Source: Nitrospira japonica
Lineage (GTDB): Bacteria > Nitrospirota > Nitrospiria > Nitrospirales > Nitrospiraceae
Assembly (NCBI RefSeq): GCF_900169565.1
Contig: NZ_LT828648.1
Location: 3,818,501-3,882,500 of the forward strand
Reading direction: 5' to 3'
Length of the DNA stretch: 64,000 bases
Part shown: in pieces, positions 1-9,089 of the stretch
Layout: each line of letters begins with the position of its first letter
How positions within the stretch are numbered: position 1 is the first letter of the stretch
Notes under the pieces: model-generated
The model's input: the letters and a program-made list of their open reading frames with translations, nothing else
The model's database searches: none
Told to the model about the DNA's origin: nothing
Translations under genes and position numbers: made by a program

Positions 1-355
1 GTAGAACTTCAGTCGACTGAAGAAAGCGATGAAATCTCTGCTTGGCCTGGAGTTGACGTTCCTGTGATGGGACGGGCGATGCGACGTTCAGCGTCGCCTC
101 CGCATCGCCGCTATCATGCAGCCGGTTCTTTTCCCTTCTTGCATGATCGATGGCGAGATTAGTGGCGATACGATGCAGCAATGCACGCGGCTGTTCGACC
201 ACTTGTCTATCGGCCAGCCCCAGAAGTCGTAAATAGGTCTCCTGGACGAGATCCGCCGCCGTTTCCCTCGACTGGACCATCGTCAAGAGCCGTCGCGTGA
301 GCTCGTCACGGTACTGATGGAACAGGTGTTCTATTTGCGCGTAAGACAGCGTCAT
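1..355 (-). CDS. FecI-type ECF sigma factor (partial, C-terminus cut by window edge)
   Basis: Translating the minus strand from the ATG at 355 gives about 118 residues with no stop before the window edge. The start MTLSYAQIEHLFHQYRDEL closely matches the sigma factor at 13586-14101. It contains the region 2 core (AADLVQETYLRLLGLA, then NLAIDHARR), which binds core RNA polymerase and the -10 element. Region 4 lies outside the window. The family directs transcription of the neighbouring TonB receptor when FecR passes on a signal that the receptor is loaded. A copy of the shared sigma-gene upstream element lies 68 bases before the start. This is probably the first gene of a further FecI/FecR/receptor unit that continues to the left. 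Confidence 0.85.
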   Translation of the reverse strand, partial: MTLSYAQIEHLFHQYRDELTRRLLTMVQSRETAADLVQETYLRLLGLADRQVVEQPRALLHRIATNLAIDHARREKNRLHDSGDAEATLNVASPVPSQERQLQAKQRFHRFLQSTEVL

Positions 356-774
356 GGCCTGCCCGATCCCTGCCTTAATTACACCGCATGGCGGGAACGC
401 TAACATAACGCGCGGGGAAGCGGGAATGTTTAGTTTCCGGAAAATGAGAAGGAATCGGTCCATGCGGGAGACGGAGAATCGCGAATATCTCTTGGGTAGC
501 AGGTCCGTTTGCAGCTGGAAGAAGTACTGAAGTTGTTATTCCCACGAAGGCAGGCTCCAGGCAAGGCCTGCTACTCAGCAGTGGGGCCTGATCGATGGAC
601 GGCTGCCCGCTTTTGCCAGCATGACAACGGAATGAGCGCTCGCTCCGTTTGATTCCGCTAATCTAGTCTCTCACCATGGGGGCTGATGCAAGCAATCCAG
701 CCCGATTCCTGTCCCGTTATCCGTAATGGGAGAGGCGCTGATCGGAAGCGTGCAGGTCCCCGAGGCGCCGGGCC
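356..774. other. Intergenic stretch without a gene
   Basis: This 419-base gap separates the partial sigma gene from the stop of the first receptor. Besides the upstream element at 423-443 it holds a short inverted repeat, GCAGGC at 550-555 against GCCTGC at 566-571. That repeat could form a hairpin but has no T-run. No credible reading frame was seen. Confidence 0.5.
423..443 (-). promoter_or_regulatory. Shared sigma-gene upstream element, copy 1
   Basis: In gene orientation it reads TTTCCGGAAA, CTAA, ACATTCC. It lies 68 bases before the partial sigma gene. The same arrangement occurs before five other FecI-type genes here. The function (promoter -35 region or operator) is inferred. Confidence 0.6.
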
Positions 775-3399
775 TCAAAAATCGAACGTGGCTGAGAGCA
801 GGAAAGTGCGGGGATCTCTCACAAAAATACTGTTCCCTGAGGAACTTCCGTACCATGCGTTAGTATTAAGTGCATTGTCTAGATTAGCGCGGACGGTGAT
901 CGGTTTGCCGTTAGAACGTTCGAAGCGATAGCGTGCCCCAATATCCAATTGAGTCCATTCCCTTATCTGTTGGGTGTTAGCAATATTAATGTATTGCGAT
1001 GAGGCATGCGTTACGCGGCTCGTAAGCGTGAGGGCCTTCATGAAGGGCAAATCCCATTCGCCATAAAGTGTGAACTGAAATGGGAAGATCGGTGCCTTAT
1101 TTCCTTCATTGACTCCACCTGCTGTCTTGGTCAACTCGGCGTCGATATAGCTCGTGCCGCCAAGAAGGCGTAACCCCTCCATCACTTCTCCGAAGGCTGT
1201 GAATTCTATTCCCCGGTTGCGTTGCTCTCCATCCACACCAAACACATTCGTCGCAGGATTGATGAAACCGCTTGGCTGGGTAATTTGAAAGGCTGCCAAC
1301 GTTGTGACAATACGACCGAAATCAACTTTAGTGCCCACTTCATACCCCTTTGAGACAAACGGAGCAAAGACTTCACCAAAATTTGCAGCGTTCGCAGGAG
1401 CTGTGGGGCCTTGTTGCAGTCCCTCGACATAGTTTCCATAAACTGAGACATTCTTCCACGGTTTAACTACCAGCCCCACCATAGGAGTTGCAGCGGACTT
1501 GTCATAATCGCTTGTTACGGCACCAGTCGTAGCGTCAAAATTAGTTGACTTGATTTGTTGAAATCTGACACCGGCAGTCAATTCCACGCGTTTATCAAGA
1601 ATTGAAAGGGTATCCCCAAGCACGGCTCCGGAGAGCTGAGTTTCTGAAAAGGGCTTGGCATCGCTTAGAGTTGGCATGTTAGATGCGGGTGGCTCCGGCG
1701 CGAATACTGGATTGTAGATATTTGAAGCAGGGACCCCGGAACGCAAGTTCGTGAGACGAAATTCTGATGAGTATAGAGTGTAGGCTGCAACTGTTTGATG
1801 ATGGACAGGACCAGTATGGAAAGAACCGCGCAGCCCGGCGTCGAAGGTCAAGATCTGAGTTTTCGAAACCAATTGTCGAACCGTGTTGCCAGAAGCCGAA
1901 AGTGTGCCTGCCGAACTGTCAATTTCTCGATTGGTAAATATACTCTCACGCTGCGTCCAATTTGTGCCAAACCCAGCAAGCGCTGTGAGGTATTTATTGA
2001 CATCGATCTCGCCGCGGAGAGTGCCATACAGAACACGCGTGTCATTGAATTCCCAAGGTTGGTTTGCATTGATATGGAGGTCAGGGGGCTCGGGCAAAGC
2101 CGTTACCCCAGCACCCACACCAAATTGTCGTCTAGCCCCCCTTGCTTCCTGCTGCTGATATCCGAAGTCGGCCGAGAGTCGAATGAAGTCGCCGCGATAA
2201 TCAAGGCCCGCCGTTACCAACGCTGACTCAAGAGACGAATGGTTAACTGGCAAATCACCATTGCGATAGACGCCATTAATACGAACACCAAACTGATTGT
2301 CCTTACCGAATCGGCGGCTGATATCCGCATGTCCGCCGAACTGGGTATCGGAGATGTATTGAGCGGTCAGCTGAGTTAGCGCTTCCTCTCCGGCCCGCTT
2401 TGGTACGACATTGATCATTCCTCCCGTGGTGTTCCCGGGAGCGGCCCCATTGAGTAGGGCGCTGGGACCCCTCAAGACTTCAAATCGCTCTGCGCCTTCT
2501 GTCATCATTGTGCTATCGGCTGTGGGAGCGATTCCCATGAAGCCATTGAAGAATGTGCTATCGGCACCAACGGGAAACCCACGGATTGAGAAGTTCGTAA
2601 ATCCCGTCGAAGCCGGTTGAACAATTTGTACGGATGGATCGTTTCTTAGCACATCGGTCAGAAAGCGCACTTGCTGATCCTGCACAAGCTTTGACGTATA
2701 ATTCATCTGCGTGAACGGTGTATCCATGATGTCCTTGTTACCAAGGATGCCCACTCGGCCGCCGCGAGCGACGTCTCCGCCAGCATACTCCGGCGGAAGA
2801 TTGTCCAGTTCCTGCGTCTCGCGCTTCTTCACATCTTTCACCAGAATCTCCGGAACTTTGACCGGCTTCCCTCCCGCAGCACCCTCCGAAGATGCGCCAC
2901 CGGAATCGGCGGCTGCCGCTGCGGCCGCAGCCCCCGCGCCCACTCCTACGGCGGCCCCTGCGGCGATCGCGCCGGGCACGAGGTCGGCCGAGTCGCTTTT
3001 CTGAATTGTCACCGTCCGTTCGCCGGTGACACGATATTCCATTCCTGTTCCTAACAACAGCTGGCGCAAGGCATCCTGCCAGGTGAATGGGCCCGCAACA
3101 CCTTGGGTGTGCAGGCCCGTCATCCGGTCTGCATCGTAAAATACTTGCACGCCGCTGCGGTCAGCAAACGTCAGCAACGCACTATTCAGTTCCTGAGCAG
3201 GAATATTGAATTCGACCGTCCCTTGCGCCGCTTGATTCGCCTGCGCCAGGAGGACGGCCGGTGACTGTACGACCGGCTCAGCTGCGTGAGAGATCTCCCC
3301 GTCAACGGATAGCAGTCTCAAAGCACCGACGAACGCCATCACGCCAGGCCTCAGCCATGCCCAATGACGACGCCGAACGTGACCTACCCATCGATCCAT
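775..3399 (-). CDS. TonB-dependent receptor with STN signalling domain (receptor 1)
   Basis: Outer-membrane siderophore-type transducer of 874 residues. The start at 3399 was chosen over a longer frame because AAGGAG sits 8 bases before this ATG. Visible order: N-terminal export region (about 1-40), STN domain (about 62-133, VEFNIPAQELNSALLTFADRS), an alanine/glycine-rich spacer (143-164), a TonB-box-like segment KPVKVPEILVKDV (178-190), plug, then a beta barrel ending in SATFDF with the usual terminal phenylalanine. The STN domain normally contacts FecR in the periplasm and starts sigma release. It is the last gene of a sigma-FecR-receptor unit. It resembles receptor 4 (15618-18185) along its length. 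The ligand cannot be read from sequence. Confidence 0.9.
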   Translation of the reverse strand: MDRWVGHVRRRHWAWLRPGVMAFVGALRLLSVDGEISHAAEPVVQSPAVLLAQANQAAQGTVEFNIPAQELNSALLTFADRSGVQVFYDADRMTGLHTQGVAGPFTWQDALRQLLLGTGMEYRVTGERTVTIQKSDSADLVPGAIAAGAAVGVGAGAAAAAAAADSGGASSEGAAGGKPVKVPEILVKDVKKRETQELDNLPPEYAGGDVARGGRVGILGNKDIMDTPFTQMNYTSKLVQDQQVRFLTDVLRNDPSVQIVQPASTGFTNFSIRGFPVGADSTFFNGFMGIAPTADSTMMTEGAERFEVLRGPSALLNGAAPGNTTGGMINVVPKRAGEEALTQLTAQYISDTQFGGHADISRRFGKDNQFGVRINGVYRNGDLPVNHSSLESALVTAGLDYRGDFIRLSADFGYQQQEARGARRQFGVGAGVTALPEPPDLHINANQPWEFNDTRVLYGTLRGEIDVNKYLTALAGFGTNWTQRESIFTNREIDSSAGTLSASGNTVRQLVSKTQILTFDAGLRGSFHTGPVHHQTVAAYTLYSSEFRLTNLRSGVPASNIYNPVFAPEPPASNMPTLSDAKPFSETQLSGAVLGDTLSILDKRVELTAGVRFQQIKSTNFDATTGAVTSDYDKSAATPMVGLVVKPWKNVSVYGNYVEGLQQGPTAPANAANFGEVFAPFVSKGYEVGTKVDFGRIVTTLAAFQITQPSGFINPATNVFGVDGEQRNRGIEFTAFGEVMEGLRLLGGTSYIDAELTKTAGGVNEGNKAPIFPFQFTLYGEWDLPFMKALTLTSRVTHASSQYINIANTQQIREWTQLDIGARYRFERSNGKPITVRANLDNALNTNAWYGSSSGNSIFVRDPRTFLLSATFDF

Positions 3400-3569
3400 A
3401 TGAGGCACTCCTTGGCTTTTTCGAGCGGTATGAAGAACACCCGGAATTCGCCCGTCATTGGAGAAGACGAACCACTCCAAAAAGTCGGTAACCGGCCGTA
3501 CGCCTACCACCGTGATAGGAAGCCATAGACAAGAAGATGGCGGCCGATGACTGGGTGAGGGAAAGGTGG

Positions 3570-4562
3570 CTAGTAGAGGAACGTGAGAAGAGGAGATAGG
3601 GAGGTTGTGGTCGCGCCCAATTCGGATGTGATCAGAGAGAGGGAATCGTCGATCTTATCGATCATGACCACACCGCTGACGCGCCTGCCCGCCAGTTCCT
3701 TGTTCAAGACGACGATGCGGCCGCGCCGGTAGCGATTGATCTCGGCAATGACCTCGTCCAGTGGCATGCGATCGAACATCAAGCGGCCCCGCTGCCATGA
3801 CGTGGCCTGGTCGATATTGGCGTCGGCCACCGCTCCCAACCCGGAGACGGAATCGTACCGAACCCGGTGTCCTGCATCGACCACGACTGGCATAAATGCC
3901 GATTCCCGCTGCAAGGACACGGCCACTCGATGCTCGATAACCGTCACCTCTTCAGTGCGGCCTGTCCGGCGAACCAGAAACTGTGTCCCCATCGCGCGAG
4001 CCCTGCTGGAGCCCGCCGACACGACAAACGGACGCGTCTCGGCACCTTGCATGGGAGCCGCGACGAAGAGCGCTTCCCCGTTCAGGAGTTCGACCCGCCG
4101 TTCATGATCGTCAAAATGCAGGGCAATGGCGCTGCCTGTGTTCAATGTGACCCGCGAGTTGTCCGGCAAGGCCACCTCACGCCGCTCTCCGGCAACCGTC
4201 CGATAATCGGCCGTCATCAAGACACGGACCTCTTCGAATAGGAAGATCGAGGCGAGCGCCAGGCCCGCGCAGCAAGCCGCGATCGGCAGCCACCGCGACC
4301 GGTTGACTGACGCCAGAGACGGCGCCGCTTTCGCCGAGATTCCAGATTCGTGAGACATCTGTCCGACCTGTGCGACATGACGCCACATTCCCTCGGCGTG
4401 ATCGAACGCAGCCTCATGAACCGGACTCTGCGCCTTCCATCGACGGCAGGCCGCGCGCTCCGCCTCGGTCACCGACTCAGCGCCGAGACGAACGACCCAT
4501 TGGGCGGCTTCTGCGAAAATCTCTTGATGTCTCAAGTCAGATGACATGGTCGTAGCGGTCAT
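3570..4562 (-). CDS. FecR-type anti-sigma factor (unit 1)
   Basis: Inner-membrane sigma regulator of 330 residues. Order: DUF4880-like N-terminus that holds the sigma factor (about 14-60, AAQWVVRLGAESVTEAERAA), one membrane helix (91-109), the periplasmic FecR domain (about 118-225) and a DUF4974-like C-terminal domain (LDEVIAEINRYRRGRIVV) that meets the receptor STN domain. The ATG at 4562 overlaps the sigma stop codon as ATGA, which fixes the start and implies translational coupling. A longer frame reaching 4760 is only read-through of the sigma gene. Receptor 1 follows after about 170 bases. Confidence 0.9.
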   Translation of the reverse strand: MTATTMSSDLRHQEIFAEAAQWVVRLGAESVTEAERAACRRWKAQSPVHEAAFDHAEGMWRHVAQVGQMSHESGISAKAAPSLASVNRSRWLPIAACCAGLALASIFLFEEVRVLMTADYRTVAGERREVALPDNSRVTLNTGSAIALHFDDHERRVELLNGEALFVAAPMQGAETRPFVVSAGSSRARAMGTQFLVRRTGRTEEVTVIEHRVAVSLQRESAFMPVVVDAGHRVRYDSVSGLGAVADANIDQATSWQRGRLMFDRMPLDEVIAEINRYRRGRIVVLNKELAGRRVSGVVMIDKIDDSLSLITSELGATTTSLSPLLTFLY

Positions 4563-5077
4563 GTTTCGCCATGCTCCCGGCTGTGACAATGCGTCATGAC
4601 TTCGAGCAGGGCCTTCGACAGATGCTTCTGGACGGAGCTTTCCGAAATTCCCAGACGGCTCGCCACCTGAGTGTACGTCAACCCGTCCACCCGATTCAGC
4701 ATGAAGATGTGTTGCGTGCGCTCCGGCAGGTTCCCGAGCACGGCCTGGAGCCGCACCCACTCCTGATGCGCCGACAAGGCCACGTCCGCTGGCGCCCGCT
4801 CTTCGGGAATATCCAGCAATTGCTCGTGAGCGGTTGGAAACGTCTGTTGCCGTTCCGCTTTGCGAAAATGATCGATGACCAGGTTGTGCGCCGAGCGGTA
4901 GAGATATGAGCGGACGTTGCCGATGACCTTGGACGCAGGAAGTTCCGCCAGGCGCAGAAAAATGTCCTGCGTGAAGTCCGCCGCCATGTGCGGGCAGCGG
5001 AGCTTTCTGGTCAGCCAGGCCTGGAGCTCCGGCCTGTGGGCAAGAAACAACGACCCGAGGTCTTTTTCAGTCGACAC
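4559..5077 (-). CDS. FecI-type ECF sigma factor (unit 1)
   Basis: A 172-residue ECF sigma factor with region 2 (AADFTQDIFLRLAEL, NLVIDHFRK) and region 4 helix-turn-helix (LTYTQVASRLGISESSVQKH). It is expected to recruit RNA polymerase to the receptor 1 promoter once FecR 1 is triggered. The start is GTG, supported by AAGGAG five bases upstream. The stop overlaps the FecR start. A copy of the shared upstream element is 98 bases before the start. Its sequence is more divergent than that of the sigma factors at 9090 and 13586. Confidence 0.9.
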   Translation of the reverse strand: MSTEKDLGSLFLAHRPELQAWLTRKLRCPHMAADFTQDIFLRLAELPASKVIGNVRSYLYRSAHNLVIDHFRKAERQQTFPTAHEQLLDIPEERAPADVALSAHQEWVRLQAVLGNLPERTQHIFMLNRVDGLTYTQVASRLGISESSVQKHLSKALLEVMTHCHSREHGET

Positions 5078-5174
5078 GTAGACTCCTTCGATTCAGGGCG
5101 AATGATTCGGCGCAGCGAGCCTGGCCTCGTCACGTCCTGAAGGAACGGTAGTCTACTAGAATGCGAGCCCAACG

Positions 5175-5195
5175 GGCATGTTTACTTTCCGGAAT
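5175..5195 (-). promoter_or_regulatory. Shared sigma-gene upstream element, copy 2
   Basis: In gene orientation ATTCCGGAAA, GTAA, ACATGCC. It sits 98 bases before the unit 1 sigma gene and just beyond a receptor stub. One base at each end differs from the other copies. Confidence 0.55.
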
Positions 5196-5216
5196 CGTCG
5201 AATAATCCGTTCATCA

Positions 5217-5300
5217 TTAGAAATCGAACGTGGCCGAGAGGTCGAACGTTCGCGGCTCCCTTGGAATGATCTGACCGGCCTGTGGACTGCCGTGCCGCGC
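5217..5300 (-). pseudogene. Receptor stub: C-terminal remnant of a TonB-dependent receptor
   Basis: The minus strand encodes about 27 codons, GSPQAGQIIPREPRTFDLS then ATFDF and a TAA stop, with no start or barrel before them. This matches the last strand of receptor 4 (GSPQAGQIFVRDPRTFYLS). It lies downstream of the stop of receptor 2, so it is not part of that gene. It looks like the tail of a lost receptor left by deletion or replacement. Confidence 0.75.
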
Positions 5301-5335
5301 AATGTCATGGAGGGATCGAAGTGGAAATGGTTCTC

Positions 5336-7918
5336 TCAAAAATCGATAGTGGCTGACAACCAGAACACACGGGGATCGCTCACCGTAAGCTGACCGAAGG
5401 AATTGGCATCCCAATAGCCGCTATCCAGTACATTGGTCACATTGGCCCTAATAGTCACAGGTTTGCCGTTCGGCTGTAAGAACATATAGCGCGCGCCCAG
5501 ATCCAAGCGTGCCCAACCTGGAACTTCCTGTGTGTTCGCCTGATCGAGGAACATGGAAGTATTGTGGGTGCCTCGCGCAAACAGGGTGAATCCAGAAAGA
5601 AAGGGGGTATCCCATTCCCCGCCCAGCACGAATCGCCACCTAGGAACAGCAATGCCGCGGTGCCCATCGTTTAAACCGTCTTCGGTCTTCGTAAGTTCGG
5701 AATCAATAAACGCTGCACCTCCCAGTAGCCGTACGCCTTCTGTCAATTCACCGAAGATATTAAAGTCCATGCCGCGGTGACGTTGTTCGCCGTTAATCCC
5801 AAACACATTCGTCGTGGGGTTGACGAATCCAGACGGCTGGGCAATCTGGTAGAAGGCCAAGCTTGTCCCAAGATGCCCGAAATCCACCTTGCCGCCGAAT
5901 TCATATTGCGTGGTGACGAAGGGTGCGAATATTTCTCCGGCATTGGCTGAGGTCAGTGGAGCGACAGGTCCCTGCTGAAGCCCCTGAATATAGTTGGCGT
6001 AAAGAGAGACACGCTGCCATGGCTTGACAACCAGTCCTACCATCGGAGTGACGGCGCTTTCATAGTAGGTGCTCCGAATCGATCCGGTGTTCGCCGTAAA
6101 TCTGGTATTGTCGATCGTCTGCAATCGTCCCGCGACGGTCAATTGTAGTCGTTCGTCGAACATGGACAGCGTGTCGGCCAGCGTCGTTCCTGTCAGAGTC
6201 ATGTCCTGTATCTTATGGAGGGCTGGATCGACAGAGGTATCCGGTGCTGGTCCAAATGTCGGGTTGTAGATATTGGATTGGGGAACGTCCGTAAATGGCC
6301 CCGATCCTTCCTTTCGAAATCTGTTGAAATATGTATAGGCAAGTGTCGCCTGGTGTCGCACAGGACCAGTCACAAACCGTCCTTGCAAGCCTCCTTCGAC
6401 CGTCCAGGCGGCCATTGTTTCAGCGATCAACTGCGTGCTGGTCGGTTCCAGATCACCGGCCGCATCGGTGATGTTGCGATTGGTCAAGACATAGCGAGAA
6501 TTGCGATAGCTACCGCCCACCGCAGCAAATACGGTCAACTGATCTAATATGTCGTATTCGCCTCGCAAGTCGCCGTAATACACCTGAGGTTTGTTGAAGT
6601 CGTGCGGACCATCGTAGTTTCCTCGATTGTTGGGCACCTTCGGTACTTGTACTCCGGAAGAAACAGTCGTGAAGTCACGGATGGCTTGCATGTTTTGATA
6701 TTGATAGCCCAGATCCGCGACGACGCGAAATCTCTTGACCTGATAATCAAGTGCCAGTGTACCCAGGGCAGACTCTCGTGACTGATAGTCTATCGGGGTG
6801 TCGCCGCTCCTGTATACGCCGTTGAACCGGACACCGAATTGCTTCTCTGATCCAAAGCGTCGGGAGATGTCAGCATGCCCCCCGAATTGTGTGGAGGAAA
6901 TATAAGAGCCGGTAAACTGAGTCAGCGGGTCGGCGCCGGCACGCTTCGGAACCAGATTGATGGTGCCGCCGATGCTGCCCTGTTGAGCGATGCCGTTCAA
7001 TAGGGCGCTGGGTCCTTTGAGCACTTCCACCCGTTCGAGAGACTCAGCCATCATCGAGTTAAAAAATGTTGGAGCCACACCGACCATGCCATTGAAATAG
7101 ATATCCGCATTGCTGACGTTAAAACCCCGAATGCTGAAATCGTCCGCACCTGTCGATGTGGATGCACTCGCGCGCGCTGTCGGATCGTTATTGAGGACAT
7201 CGGCCATGTACCGAATCTGTTGGTTCTGAATGACTTTGGAACTGTAATTCGTCTGATTGAACGGCGAGTCCATGATGTCCCGGTTGCCGAGCACTCCAAG
7301 TCTCCCGCCCGTCGCAACATCACCTCCTGCGTACTCTGGCAGCAATTCCTCCCGGTGCGGACGCTCCTTGACATCCTTCACGACGACTTCCGGAACTTTG
7401 ACCGGCTTCTGAACGGTTTGGGTGTACCCCTCCGATCCGTTAGCTGCAGCCATGGCGCCGGTGGCCGCGCCTGCCGCTCCTGCAGCCACTACGGCAGGCA
7501 CGACGCCGGATGAGGTCTCGCGCTCGATGGTGGCCGTTTGAGGTCCGATCAACCGATAGGTCAATCCGGTGCCTGCCAACATTGCTTTGAGGCCATCCTC
7601 AGGCACAAATGTTCCTTGCACGCCAGGAGATGTCCTCCCTTCCGACACGTCCGCCGGGCTGCTGACTTCCCAGCCGGTCTGTCCAGCGAAGGCATGCAAG
7701 GCTGATGAAACCGGTTGCTGCGGAATGTTGAAGTCGATCTTTCGATCATCGGATGCGCTCTCGGACCGGCCGTCCGCAGCCGCGCTGTGGCTCGCCACAC
7801 ATGTGACGGTGAAGAGAGCCAGCACCAATCGTACGAGCATCGCTCGCCAACGCCATGCCATGAGGCTGACGTTGGATCCGACTCTTGTCCCGCCAGCAAC
7901 TCCACCTAAGTCCCGCAT
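5336..7918 (-). CDS. TonB-dependent receptor with STN signalling domain (receptor 2)
   Basis: An 860-residue outer-membrane transducer. The start at 7918 has AAGGAGG eight bases upstream. Order: export signal (about 20-47), STN domain (61-132, IDFNIPQQPVSSALHAFAGQ), alanine-rich spacer (139-160), TonB-box-like KPVKVPEVVVKDV (171-183), plug with FSIRGFNV, and a barrel ending in LSATIDF. It is the third gene of unit 2 and closely resembles receptor 3, including the short sequence after the stop. A GTCTTTAC motif upstream (7985-7993) may be the ECF -10 region. The substrate is unknown; siderophore or another metal chelate is the family expectation. Confidence 0.9.
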   Translation of the reverse strand: MRDLGGVAGGTRVGSNVSLMAWRWRAMLVRLVLALFTVTCVASHSAAADGRSESASDDRKIDFNIPQQPVSSALHAFAGQTGWEVSSPADVSEGRTSPGVQGTFVPEDGLKAMLAGTGLTYRLIGPQTATIERETSSGVVPAVVAAGAAGAATGAMAAANGSEGYTQTVQKPVKVPEVVVKDVKERPHREELLPEYAGGDVATGGRLGVLGNRDIMDSPFNQTNYSSKVIQNQQIRYMADVLNNDPTARASASTSTGADDFSIRGFNVSNADIYFNGMVGVAPTFFNSMMAESLERVEVLKGPSALLNGIAQQGSIGGTINLVPKRAGADPLTQFTGSYISSTQFGGHADISRRFGSEKQFGVRFNGVYRSGDTPIDYQSRESALGTLALDYQVKRFRVVADLGYQYQNMQAIRDFTTVSSGVQVPKVPNNRGNYDGPHDFNKPQVYYGDLRGEYDILDQLTVFAAVGGSYRNSRYVLTNRNITDAAGDLEPTSTQLIAETMAAWTVEGGLQGRFVTGPVRHQATLAYTYFNRFRKEGSGPFTDVPQSNIYNPTFGPAPDTSVDPALHKIQDMTLTGTTLADTLSMFDERLQLTVAGRLQTIDNTRFTANTGSIRSTYYESAVTPMVGLVVKPWQRVSLYANYIQGLQQGPVAPLTSANAGEIFAPFVTTQYEFGGKVDFGHLGTSLAFYQIAQPSGFVNPTTNVFGINGEQRHRGMDFNIFGELTEGVRLLGGAAFIDSELTKTEDGLNDGHRGIAVPRWRFVLGGEWDTPFLSGFTLFARGTHNTSMFLDQANTQEVPGWARLDLGARYMFLQPNGKPVTIRANVTNVLDSGYWDANSFGQLTVSDPRVFWLSATIDF

Positions 7919-7984
7919 GTCCGACGCCTCCTTGGTACGACTGTGACCGACTGATAGGAGTAGACGAAGTCATGCCCTGCCTCC

Positions 7985-7993
7985 GTAAAGACG
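7985..7993 (-). promoter_or_regulatory. Candidate ECF promoter -10 motif before receptor 2
   Basis: In gene orientation it reads CGTCTTTAC, between fecR 2 and receptor 2. The same nine bases occur before the PepSY gene at 15465-15473. CGTC-type -10 elements are common for ECF sigma factors, but no matching -35 was identified. Confidence 0.3.
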
Positions 7994-8019
7994 CGGGGAA
8001 ATATTTTTTGACGAGAGGA

Positions 8020-8991
8020 TTAGTATAGGACGGTCACACGACCGGCCACGGTGATCGTTCGAAAGGACAGGGTCTTGGACAGCGTTCCAAGGAGTTTGGA
8101 CGGATCATTCAAGTTGTAGGTGCCTGTGATCCGCATGTTTTCAATGTCGCGGTTCCAGACCATCACGGTCCCGGAGTGATAGCGACGGACCTCGTCGAGG
8201 ACATCGCCTAATCGCGCGGACGTTACCACCAGTCGACCGTGTAACCATGCAGTGGCGATGGCCAGATCGACATCGTACGGTTCGCCGCCGGTTCCTCGAT
8301 CCACGCGGGCCTCACGACCCGCTTCCAGTGGAATCACCGGCCACGAGGCCGTTGGATTCGACACAGCCACCTTTCCTTCGGAAACCGTCACCAATGCGCC
8401 GCGCGACAATTGCCGAACGATAAATTCTGTTCCCACCGCCCGCGTGTGGATGCCCTGATGCTCGACCACAAACGGCCGAGAGGGATCGGGGGTGACCTTG
8501 AAAGACGCCTCCCCCCTGAGCAGATGGATTTTTCGCGCAGCCGGATCGTACTGCACTGCAATGGCGGTACTGGTGTTCAAGGTCATGACGGACTGATCAG
8601 GCAGTCGCACAGTGGTCTGCTCGCCGACGCCGGTGTAGTAGTCAGCCTGAGCCCGTGTCACCAGATCCCACTGGAGAATGACAAGAATGAGGATGACAAC
8701 CGATGCCGCGATCGCGGCTAACGGTCGCCATTGCGCTGTAGCCGTCTTGCGGCTGCCATCGAATGTTGCGGTTCGCGAGGCCGCGACGCTCAGTCCTGGG
8801 TTGTCCCACATGGCGGAGACGCGCTCATACACCTCCCTGTGTGCTGGATGCGCGTCACACCAACGCTCGAACGCCTCCAGGTCTTGAGCGGTGGCTGAGC
8901 TCATTCGAAGACGAGAGAACCAGGCAATCGCCTCATCGGCGATCCGATCTTGATTCTGGTCTGATGGCAGCGGAGTAGATGGCTGATCCAT
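8020..8991 (-). CDS. FecR-type anti-sigma factor (unit 2)
   Basis: 323 residues with the FecR layout: DUF4880-like sigma-binding N-terminus (about 17-62, ADEAIAWFSRLRMS), one membrane helix (89-107), periplasmic FecR domain (YTGVGEQTTVRLPDQSVMTLN, split as usual before a nucleotide-free beta fold) and a DUF4974-like end (LGDVLDEVRRYHSGTVMVWN). It should hold the unit 2 sigma factor at the membrane and relay a signal from receptor 2. The sigma gene ends 98 bases upstream. Receptor 2 follows after about 100 bases. Confidence 0.9.
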   Translation of the reverse strand: MDQPSTPLPSDQNQDRIADEAIAWFSRLRMSSATAQDLEAFERWCDAHPAHREVYERVSAMWDNPGLSVAASRTATFDGSRKTATAQWRPLAAIAASVVILILVILQWDLVTRAQADYYTGVGEQTTVRLPDQSVMTLNTSTAIAVQYDPAARKIHLLRGEASFKVTPDPSRPFVVEHQGIHTRAVGTEFIVRQLSRGALVTVSEGKVAVSNPTASWPVIPLEAGREARVDRGTGGEPYDVDLAIATAWLHGRLVVTSARLGDVLDEVRRYHSGTVMVWNRDIENMRITGTYNLNDPSKLLGTLSKTLSFRTITVAGRVTVLY

Positions 8992-9089
8992 ATGTGGCTT
9001 TACTCGACCGCCGTGAATGGCCTCGGATACAGGCGTGGTAACAGTACTATAAGCTGTAGACGAAGAAGCGCGCTACTTCCGTAGCGGCA

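Noticed and set aside
550-571. GCAGGC/GCCTGC inverted repeat as a terminator
   Set aside because: The stem is only 6 bp, the loop is long and no T-run follows on either strand.
2890-2960. Alanine-coding GC-rich repeat in receptor 1 as a separate DNA repeat
   Set aside because: It is in frame and encodes the Ala-rich spacer found also in receptors 2-6, so it is part of the protein.
4563-4760. N-terminal extension of FecR 1
   Set aside because: It lies inside the sigma gene in another frame; the ATGA overlap at 4559-4562 gives a better start.
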